Shown here: in pieces, positions 1 to 6,591 of the stretch
Position numbering within the stretch: position 1 is the first letter of the stretch
Layout: each line of letters opens with the position of its first letter
NCBI GenBank assembly: GCA_947581765.1
Contig: CANPVU010000009.1
Span: 1-53,368 of the forward strand
Direction of reading: 5' to 3'
DNA from: an uncultured Bacilli bacterium
Lineage (GTDB): Bacteria; Bacillota_I; Bacilli_A; RF39; UBA660
Length of the DNA: 53,368 nt
Translations under genes and position numbers: made by a program
The notes under the pieces: model-generated
The model's database searches: none
Seen by the model: the letters and a program-made list of their open reading frames with translations, nothing else
What the model was told of the DNA's origin: nothing

Positions 1-72
1 GTTCTTACATTTTCATTATACAACACTTTTTTGAAAAAAGAAAGAGTATTGAACACTTTGTCAACACTCTGA

Positions 73-102
73 AAAAAATGTAATGATCATTACATTTTTT
101 TT
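73..102. terminator. Palindromic terminator upstream of ppdK
   Basis: A 14-bp perfect palindrome (AAAAAATGTAATGA and its complement) runs straight into a T tract. A-rich on one side and T-rich on the other, it could stop transcription from either strand. It probably ends a gene lying left of the window. Confidence 0.7.
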
Positions 103-260
103 AATAAAAATAATAATTATTGTTGATATACAAATATTGTATTATGGTTTAAAAATAGGTTTAGCTATAATATATTTTATAAAAAGTATAAATAAGAAAT
201 AGTAATATTATTCATTCTCAAGAGAAAATTAATTTTATCCTTTAATTCTTAATAATAAAA

Positions 261-269
261 TGATATAAT
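261..269 (+). promoter_or_regulatory. Extended -10 promoter of ppdK
   Basis: TGATATAAT is an extended -10 box (TGn plus TATAAT). No good -35 is seen 17 bp upstream. The AAGGAGGAAATAC ribosome site and ATG of ppdK follow about 20 bp later, giving a short leader. The same nonamer precedes several other genes here. Confidence 0.6.
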
Positions 270-297
270 TAAGATATAGATAATAAGGAGGAAATAC

Positions 298-2940
298 ATG
301 AAATTTGTATATTTATTTAGTGAAGGTAATGCAAGTATGCGTAACTTATTAGGTGGTAAAGGTGCTAATTTAGCTGAAATGACTAATTTAGGATTACCTA
401 TTCCACAGGGATTTACTGTAACTACTGATGCATGTAATGATTATTATAAAAATGATAAAAATTTATCAGATGAAGTTATTAATCAAATTTTTGAATCATT
501 ACATGCCTTAGAACAGATAGAGGGTAAAAAATTTGGTGATAATACTAATCCATTATTAGTATCTGTTAGAAGTGGTGCTCCAGCATCAATGCCAGGAATG
601 ATGGATACAATACTTAATTTAGGATTAAATGATATTGCAGTAGAAGCTTTTGCTGCTAAAACAAATAATCCTAGATTTGCATATGATTCATATAGAAGAT
701 TTATACAAATGTATTCGGATGTAGTAATGGAAGTACCAAAATCATATTTTGAAAAAATTATTGATGAGGTAAAACAAAGTAAGGGTATAAAGTATGATAC
801 AGAACTTGATGTAGAAGATTTAAAAAATTTAGTTATTCGTTTTAAAGAAATATATAAACAGAATATGAATGGTGAGGAATTCCCACAAAATCCTAATGAA
901 CAATTAATAGGAGCAGTTAAAGCAGTATTTAAATCTTGGGATAATCCAAGAGCTATAGTATATAGAAGAATGAATGATATAGATAGTAGTCTTGGTACAG
1001 CAGTTAATGTTCAAACAATGGTATTTGGTAATATGGGTAATACATCAGGAACAGGAGTAGCATTTACAAGAAATCCATCTACAGGAGAAAAAGGTATATT
1101 TGGAGAATACTTAATAAATGCACAGGGTGAAGATGTAGTAGCAGGTGTTAGAACTCCACAACCAATTACTAAGTTAAAAGAAGATTTACCAGAATGTTAT
1201 AATGAATTTATAAGACTAGCTACAATGCTTGAAAATCACTACAAAGATATGCAAGATATGGAATTTACTATTCAAGAGGGGAAATTATATTTCTTACAGA
1301 CTAGAAATGGAAAGAGAACTGCTAGGGCAGCAATTAAAATTGCATGTGACCTTGTAGATGAGAATATGATTACTAAAGATGAAGCATTACTTAGAATAGA
1401 TGCTAAATCATTAGATCAACTATTGCACCCTATGTTTGATGAAGAATCACTTGCAGAGGGTGAAGTAATAGGACAAGGTCTACCTGCATCTCCAGGGGCA
1501 GCAGCAGGTAGAATAGTATTTAATGCAATAGATGCTAAAAAGTATGGTATTAAAGGTCAAGGACAAAGAGTTATACTTGTTAGATTAGAAACTACTCCAG
1601 AAGATATTGAAGGTATGGTAGCTAGTCAGGGTATATTAACAGTTAGGGGTGGAATGACATCTCATGCAGCTGTTGTAGCACGTGGTATGGGGACTTGTTG
1701 TGTATCTGGTTGTGGAAATATTGAAATTGATGAAGAAAATAAAACATTTAAATTAGGTGGATATACATTTAAAGAGGGTGATTATATATCTTTAGATGGT
1801 TCTACTGGAAAAATATATAAAGGTGATATAAAAACTGTAGATGCAACTGTAAGTGGTGATTTTGGGAGAATAATGTCTTGGGCAGATGAAAGAAGAAAAT
1901 TAGGTGTAAGAGCAAATGCTGATAATCCAAGGGATACTAAAAAAGCATTAGAACTTGGAGCTCAAGGTATAGGATTATGTCGTAGTGAGCATATGTTCTT
2001 TGATGAAGAACGTATTCCAAAAATTAGAAAAATGATTTTATCTGATACTAAGGAAGAAAGAGAACAAGCATTAAACGAATTAATTCCTTTTCAAAAAGGG
2101 GATTATAAAGCTATGTATAAAGAAGTAAAAGAATTACCTATGACAGTTAGATATTTAGACCCTCCTTTACATGAATTCTTACCAAAAGAAGAATATGAAT
2201 TAGAAATACTTGCTAAAGATATGAATGTGTCAGTAGAAAAATTAAAAAATAAATGCAAAGAATTACAAGAAGTAAATCCTATGATGGGACATAGAGGTTG
2301 TAGATTAGCTGTTACATATCCAGAGATTGCAGTAATGCAAACAAGAGCATTAGTAGAAGCTGCTATAGAAGTTAATCAAGAGTTAAATATTAATATTGAA
2401 CCTGAAATAATGATTCCTTTAATTGTTGATTTAAAAGAACTTCAATTTGTTAAAAAGATAATAGTAGATACTATAGAAACAATAAAAAAAGAAAAAAATG
2501 TTGATATAAAATATCATATAGGTACTATGATAGAAGTACCAAGAGCTGCACTTCTTGCAGATGAAATAGCTAAAGATGCAGAATTCTTCTCATTTGGAAC
2601 AAATGATTTAACACAGTTAACATATGGATTTTCAAGGGATGATGCAGGAAAATTCTTAGATTCATATTATCAAAATAAAGTCTTTGAATCAGATCCATTT
2701 GCTAAAGTAGATGATAGTGGGGTTGGATTGTTAGTTGCAACAGCAGCAGAAATGGGAAGAAAAGTTAGACCTAATATTGAACTTGGTGTTTGTGGAGAAC
2801 ATGGTGGAGATCCTAGTAGTATAGAGTTCTTTAACGAAGTAGGACTTACTTATGTTTCATGTAGTCCATTTAGAGTTCCTATTGCTCGTCTAGCTGCAGC
2901 ACAGGCTGCTATTAAGTCTGGAATTGAAAACTCTAACTAG
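298..2940 (+). CDS. ppdK: Pyruvate, phosphate dikinase
   Basis: Interconverts pyruvate, ATP and phosphate with phosphoenolpyruvate, AMP and pyrophosphate in the cytoplasm, linking glycolysis and gluconeogenesis. At 880 residues it has the usual full length. The order is an N-terminal ATP-grasp nucleotide-binding domain (about 1-340), a swivelling phosphohistidine domain with GGMTSHAAVVARG (catalytic His about 456), and a C-terminal PEP/pyruvate TIM barrel ending near GVCGEHGGDP (catalytic Cys about 832). The start is set by AAGGAGG 9 bp upstream. It appears monocistronic, with its own promoter and terminator. No PDRP-type regulatory protein lies beside it. Confidence 0.97.
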   Translation: MKFVYLFSEGNASMRNLLGGKGANLAEMTNLGLPIPQGFTVTTDACNDYYKNDKNLSDEVINQIFESLHALEQIEGKKFGDNTNPLLVSVRSGAPASMPGMMDTILNLGLNDIAVEAFAAKTNNPRFAYDSYRRFIQMYSDVVMEVPKSYFEKIIDEVKQSKGIKYDTELDVEDLKNLVIRFKEIYKQNMNGEEFPQNPNEQLIGAVKAVFKSWDNPRAIVYRRMNDIDSSLGTAVNVQTMVFGNMGNTSGTGVAFTRNPSTGEKGIFGEYLINAQGEDVVAGVRTPQPITKLKEDLPECYNEFIRLATMLENHYKDMQDMEFTIQEGKLYFLQTRNGKRTARAAIKIACDLVDENMITKDEALLRIDAKSLDQLLHPMFDEESLAEGEVIGQGLPASPGAAAGRIVFNAIDAKKYGIKGQGQRVILVRLETTPEDIEGMVASQGILTVRGGMTSHAAVVARGMGTCCVSGCGNIEIDEENKTFKLGGYTFKEGDYISLDGSTGKIYKGDIKTVDATVSGDFGRIMSWADERRKLGVRANADNPRDTKKALELGAQGIGLCRSEHMFFDEERIPKIRKMILSDTKEEREQALNELIPFQKGDYKAMYKEVKELPMTVRYLDPPLHEFLPKEEYELEILAKDMNVSVEKLKNKCKELQEVNPMMGHRGCRLAVTYPEIAVMQTRALVEAAIEVNQELNINIEPEIMIPLIVDLKELQFVKKIIVDTIETIKKEKNVDIKYHIGTMIEVPRAALLADEIAKDAEFFSFGTNDLTQLTYGFSRDDAGKFLDSYYQNKVFESDPFAKVDDSGVGLLVATAAEMGRKVRPNIELGVCGEHGGDPSSIEFFNEVGLTYVSCSPFRVPIARLAAAQAAIKSGIENSN

Positions 2941-3030
2941 AAAATCCTTAAAATAGCATTATTTATTGAGATTATTCATTATCTCTATTAAATAATATAA
3001 AGGTAAAAAATTAATATTTTAATAAAAAAT

Positions 3031-3074
3031 AAAGACTAAGATGACAAATATGTCGCATATCTTAGTCTTTTTTT
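3031..3074 (+). terminator. Rho-independent terminator after ppdK
   Basis: AAAGACTAAGAT pairs perfectly with ATCTTAGTCTTT; an inner GACA/TGTC extends the stem, and a T tract follows. It lies about 90 bp after the ppdK stop. Confidence 0.85.
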
Positions 3075-3171
3075 GCTTTTATGCGATGAAAAATGGAGGT
3101 AATGAAAAATGCGAATATTATATACAAAACCAGAGTTAAAAAATTTATCTTAAGGCTCAAGAATATCATTT

Positions 3172-3276
3172 GCTAGACAGTTTAGACTCATGACAAAACA
3201 CGAAATATCAGAAAAAGCTAGGATTAAATGGAGAATGATGAATAAATCAACATATAGCAAATTTGCTTATTTGTGA
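3172..3276 (+). pseudogene. Transposase N-terminal remnant
   Basis: A start-less frame reads ARQFRLMTKHEISEKARIKW and a few more residues before stopping. As I recall it, this resembles the helix-turn-helix N-terminus of integrase-core (IS481-like) transposases, in which a TKxEIxxKARxK pattern precedes the DNA-recognition region. The rest of the gene is absent and stops lie just upstream (3151) and downstream, so this is decayed. A GGAGGT with a 14-codon frame at 3109 lies in front and may be the original start in another phase. The family call rests on memory of the motif, so it is tentative. Confidence 0.45.
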
Positions 3277-3386
3277 TATAATATTGACATGTAGAAATTT
3301 TAATAAAAAATAGGAAATTTATATATAGAAGTTAAAGTATATTTTGAGTGCAAAAAACTTAATTGATAATACAAGAAGTGATTATA

Positions 3387-3563
3387 ATGAGTTCTTTTTT
3401 GAAAGAAGAGATTTATCAAGAGGGGATTTTCTGTATAAAAAAACCAGATTATATTGTTATATTTGAAGAATCAAGAATAAAGAAAATTTCTTTAGAAGCT
3501 GATAAAGATTTTAATATTCCAATAGTTAAGATTAATAGAGAAAAATGTGAAGAAAATGAATAG
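3387..3563 (+). CDS. Hypothetical small protein, 58 residues
   Basis: Not recognised. The encoded protein begins MSSFLKEEIYQEGIF, is mixed-charge and has no signal peptide, membrane segment or cysteine pattern pointing to a function. I chose ATG 3387 over an upstream in-frame ATT/ATG (3363) because AGAAGTGATTATA before it resembles the local ribosome-site pattern (GTGATTATATG). It ends 18 bp before the next gene and probably shares its transcript. Being short and in an accessory stretch, it may also be a remnant. Confidence 0.5.
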   Translation: MSSFLKEEIYQEGIFCIKKPDYIVIFEESRIKKISLEADKDFNIPIVKINREKCEENE

Positions 3564-3581
3564 TGAGGGTGTATCTAAAAA

Positions 3582-4220
3582 ATGAAAACAAGTAAAGAAA
3601 AAGAGGCTATTGTAAAAAATTATAAAACAAGTTTAATAATTAATAGTAATTACTTGCAAAAGAAGTATCTAAAGGTAATGTTCGGAAATAAAGGGGTTAA
3701 TTTTGATTATAAAATAGATGAAGTAAATGTTGCTAATAATTGGAATCCGGATACTTTTGATCCAAAAGAAATGGGAGGTTTTAATTTTAGTACAGAAGAT
3801 AAAATATTAAGATGGTTAGTCCGTGGAGATACAATTTATGATGTTATAATACCAAAAGATGCTGAAGTAATTGATTGTCCTAGTGAATCAGCACCACATG
3901 GAGTATTTAGAAGTAATAAAATAATATTAACAAATCCTAAACCTATGACTGATGAATTGGCAATGAAATTTTATTTAAAATCAGATTTGCCAGAAAAATC
4001 TTACTATAAATCTTTAGCAGGTTGTGCTATTAGAGGATATAAAAATACTTGCCTGAAAATAATTGATGATAGAGTTAATAAAGATAATATAGATTTGGTT
4101 TTGAGTGAAATTGATGATTTTGTTAATCCTTATTCATCTGTGGGAACAGCTGAAAATGGATTAGAAGTATATAATGAAGTGATGAGTATTTTAAATAATA
4201 TAAAATTATCTCAAAATTAA
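3582..4220 (+). CDS. Conserved-looking hypothetical protein, 212 residues
   Basis: Soluble protein with no signal peptide or membrane segment. A central block (about 80-150) contains WLVRGDTIYDVIIPKDAEV and a following AP-HGVFRSNKIILTNP stretch; these ordered motifs look conserved, and I have the impression of similar proteins in gut Firmicutes, but I cannot name a family or reaction. Glycine-led GGGTGT about 10 bp upstream serves as ribosome site. It follows the 58-residue gene by 18 bp and sits among accessory genes next to a transposase remnant, so it may have been acquired by transfer. Confidence 0.7.
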   Translation: MKTSKEKEAIVKNYKTSLIINSNYLQKKYLKVMFGNKGVNFDYKIDEVNVANNWNPDTFDPKEMGGFNFSTEDKILRWLVRGDTIYDVIIPKDAEVIDCPSESAPHGVFRSNKIILTNPKPMTDELAMKFYLKSDLPEKSYYKSLAGCAIRGYKNTCLKIIDDRVNKDNIDLVLSEIDDFVNPYSSVGTAENGLEVYNEVMSILNNIKLSQN

Positions 4221-4287
4221 TTTTTCTACAACAAATCCTTAATTTTATATAGGAAAATAAATAAAATGAAAGTTAGGGAGTGATTTT

Positions 4288-4389
4288 GTGAAGAATTTTG
4301 AATTTACGATTAATTGTATGAAATGGAACGTAGAATTTCCACTTATTCATCATTTTCTTATTGATATAGATAAGGAAGAAGACCTTTAA
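4288..4389 (+). CDS. Possible small protein, 33 residues, GTG start
   Basis: A GTG-initiated frame preceded by GGGAGTGA at ideal spacing encodes a 33-residue peptide beginning VKNFEFTINCMKWNVEF and ending acidic (DIDKEEDL). Not recognised. It ends 18 bp before the CYTH gene, whose ribosome site follows directly, so it may be translated from the same mRNA. It could also be the C-terminal stub of a lost gene. The ribosome site is the main evidence that it is real. Confidence 0.4.
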   Translation: MKNFEFTINCMKWNVEFPLIHHFLIDIDKEEDL

Positions 4390-4407
4390 CAAAGGAGAGT
4401 GAAATAA

Positions 4408-5049
4408 ATGGAGTACGAGGTAAGATTTTATTATGAAACAGGAGATTTAATTAATATATTAGAGCATTTAAAAAAAGAGGTAGGTTTAAAACAACAACTT
4501 AGAACTTATGAAAAAACAATTCAGTATAATCATTGTGATGAAAGATATAATTTTTATAGTCAAGAAATTGATGGGAGATTTAGGGTTAGGATATCATCAA
4601 ATGACAATGAAACAAAATGTAAACTTAGTTGGAAAAGAAGATTAAAAAATACTACTGAAACTGAAGTGAATAAAGAAGAAGAAAAAGAGGTAAGAATTGA
4701 TGCTACTGATATAGATAATTTTTTGTTTATAGTACGTAATGTTATGCATTTTACTGCTGTTGAAAGTTATGAAAGATATAGAACTGTATTTGAAAACGAT
4801 GAAGTAGAAATATCTGTAGATGAATATCCTTTTGGTGTATGCGTAGAAATAGAAAATAAAAGTACTACAAAAAAGCCTGAAGATATTGTTAAAAAATGGG
4901 TTAATCGAATCGGATTAAATATTAATGATGCATACAGATTATCTTGGGATGATAAATATTTAGAACTTTGTGAAGAGCAGGGAATAGAAAGATTTAATGA
5001 AGTAACTTTTGACAAACCAATGCCTTCTGTAAAGATAAAAAATGATTAA
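4408..5049 (+). CDS. CYTH domain protein (triphosphate phosphohydrolase-like)
   Basis: CYTH proteins bind triphosphate-containing ligands in a beta tunnel and hydrolyse tripolyphosphate or thiamine triphosphate, or act as class IV adenylate cyclases. The diagnostic ExExR/K is at the N-terminus (MEYEVR, E2, E4, R6). Further charged strands follow in CYTH order: GRFRVRISS near 52-60, KLSWKRRL near 72-79, EVEISVDEYPFGVCVEIE near 130-148. At 213 residues the length is normal. AAAGGAGAGTG sits 9 bp upstream. Substrate cannot be told from sequence. It is the best-defined gene of a small accessory stretch. Confidence 0.75.
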   Translation: MEYEVRFYYETGDLINILEHLKKEVGLKQQLRTYEKTIQYNHCDERYNFYSQEIDGRFRVRISSNDNETKCKLSWKRRLKNTTETEVNKEEEKEVRIDATDIDNFLFIVRNVMHFTAVESYERYRTVFENDEVEISVDEYPFGVCVEIENKSTTKKPEDIVKKWVNRIGLNINDAYRLSWDDKYLELCEEQGIERFNEVTFDKPMPSVKIKND

Positions 5050-5052
5050 TAA

Positions 5053-5214
5053 AAAAATGGTTCAAATAAATTAATAGATTATGAGTTATTTGAAAATATA
5101 CAAAAAACATTTTCATCTTTTTTAAGATGGGGAATTTCAATAAAAAAAGATAATAAAGTAGGATTTATAGATAAAATAGGAAACTTAGTATTTTTCAAAA
5201 ATAAAATTGCTTGA
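5053..5214 (+). pseudogene. WG-repeat protein fragment
   Basis: An open frame without start codon follows the CYTH stop and ends in RWGISIKKDNKVGFIDKIG plus a dozen residues. The W-G...GFID-G-pattern is that of WG (KWG) beta repeats, of which only about one copy remains. It probably is the tail of a deleted repeat protein; a coincidental frame is possible. Confidence 0.35.
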
Positions 5215-5228
5215 AATAGCAATTTTTT
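5203..5228 (+). terminator. Rho-independent terminator
   Basis: AAAATTGC and GCAATTTT pair around an 8-nt loop and lead into a T run. The hairpin covers the end of the WG fragment and would stop transcripts from the CYTH gene. Confidence 0.7.
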
Positions 5229-5331
5229 GTTATAAATTTAGATTAAAATAGATATATTTTTGTTTGAAAAAATATATAAAAAGGTAGTTGAAAAGTGTTT
5301 AATTATACACAAGACAACTTAATTTTTCTAT

Positions 5332-5360
5332 TTACTTAAGTTATATTTATATATTATAAT
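5332..5360 (+). promoter_or_regulatory. Promoter candidate for pfkB-like gene
   Basis: TATAAT at 5355-5360 stands 17 bp after a weak TTACTT. The ribosome site GGTGATT and ATG follow at once, so the mRNA leader would be very short. Confidence 0.4.
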
Positions 5361-5375
5361 TGTAATGGTGATTAT

Positions 5376-6272
5376 ATGAAATTTTTGTGTATAGGAAATT
5401 GTGCTTATGATATAACTTTTCCTTTGGAAGATTATCCTAAAGAAAATTTAAAGTATAAGTGTAAAGAGGTAATAGAGTGTGGAGGAGGAACAGCAAGTAA
5501 CACAGCTTGTTTATTATCAAAATGGGGGTGTGAATCATATCTGGTAAGTATTGTAGGTAATGATATATATGGTAAAAAAATAATGAATGAATTAGAAAGT
5601 TTTGGAGTAAATACAAAATATATTCAAGTGGATGATAGTTATGATACGATTGTAAGTAATGTCATTGTAAATAAACAAAATGCTAGTCGTACAATTATTT
5701 CGAGTGATTTAAATAATAAAAAAATTGAAAATATTGATATAGATATAGTACCGGATATAATTTTAATAGATGGAAGTCAATCAAAAATTTCAAAGGAGAT
5801 TTTTGATAAATTTAATGATGCAGTAAAGGTTGTTGATGCACAGTCTGTAAATGATGATGTAATAAAATTATGTCATATTTCGGATTATGTTGTATGTTCT
5901 AAAAACTTCATGGAAATAGTTAGCAATACTAAATTAGACGATGTTTCAAATTTAGAAGTTGCTTTTAAAATTTTAGAGGATAAATTTAAAACTAAAATAG
6001 TTGTTACTTTAGAATCACTTGGAAGTGCGTATAGGAATGAATTAGGTAATATAATAATTGTTCCTTCAATAAGTGTACAATCAAAAGATACAACTGGTGC
6101 TGGAGATCTTTTTCATGGAAGCTTCATATATGGTTTATCTTTAGGATGGGATATGTATAAAATACTTAGATTTTCTAATATTGTAGGTGCTTTATCTACA
6201 ACAAAATATGGTGGTAGAAATTCAATTTTTAGTTTAAAAGAAGTAGAGAGTGTATATAATGAATTTAGATGA
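5376..6272 (+). CDS. PfkB/ribokinase-family carbohydrate kinase
   Basis: Phosphorylates a sugar or nucleoside with ATP in the cytoplasm; the substrate is not determinable. At 298 residues it has the family's length. Visible are the N-terminal GGGTASNTACLLSKWG substrate/dimer motif (about 36-51) and the C-terminal signature DTTGAGD (238-244) with catalytic Asp244 and the anion-hole glycines. ATG follows AATGGTGATTAT. The 3' end overlaps the Smr gene by 14 bp, so the two are translationally coupled. Compared with known kinases the middle is divergent, which is why I give no gene name. Confidence 0.88.
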   Translation: MKFLCIGNCAYDITFPLEDYPKENLKYKCKEVIECGGGTASNTACLLSKWGCESYLVSIVGNDIYGKKIMNELESFGVNTKYIQVDDSYDTIVSNVIVNKQNASRTIISSDLNNKKIENIDIDIVPDIILIDGSQSKISKEIFDKFNDAVKVVDAQSVNDDVIKLCHISDYVVCSKNFMEIVSNTKLDDVSNLEVAFKILEDKFKTKIVVTLESLGSAYRNELGNIIIVPSISVQSKDTTGAGDLFHGSFIYGLSLGWDMYKILRFSNIVGALSTTKYGGRNSIFSLKEVESVYNEFR

Positions 6273-6534
6273 TGTTGTTTTTATTGATTCATTGCCTACC
6301 TTGGATTTGCATGGCTTTGATTCAGATTATGCTAGAGTAAAAATTAATGAATTTATAGATGATAATTATATTATGGGAAATAGCATAGTTGTTATTGTAC
6401 ATGGAATTGGTAGTGGTGTTATAAAAAAAGTTACGCAAGATACTTTATCAAGAAATAAAAAAGTTCTATCACATAAAATATTTATGAATAATGTTGGATG
6501 TACTATTGCGCAAATTACCAAAAAGAGTGCTTGA
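6259..6534 (+). CDS. Smr-domain protein
   Basis: Stand-alone Smr (small MutS-related) domain, found in nucleases acting on branched or stalled nucleic acids and at the C-terminus of MutS2. Both hallmark motifs are present: LDLHG near residue 16 and VHGIGSGVIK near 50 (HGxGxG). Full domain length is about 90 residues, so this is not a truncated MutS2. ATG 6259 was chosen over GTG 6250 because AGAGAGTG lies at better spacing. It overlaps the kinase gene. The -35 box of the next promoter overlaps its stop codon. Confidence 0.85.
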   Translation: MNLDDVVFIDSLPTLDLHGFDSDYARVKINEFIDDNYIMGNSIVVIVHGIGSGVIKKVTQDTLSRNKKVLSHKIFMNNVGCTIAQITKKSA

Positions 6535-6559
6535 CATCATATAAAAAAAATGTTATTAT
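6531..6559 (+). promoter_or_regulatory. Strong promoter of the repeat surface protein
   Basis: Perfect TTGACA (6531-6536), 17-bp spacer, and TGT-TATTAT (6554-6559, extended -10). The -35 overlaps the smr stop codon. It gives the surface-protein gene its own transcript. Confidence 0.8.
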
Positions 6560-6591
6560 AGACAACATCTTGTTAATGGGGGGAGTTTTGT

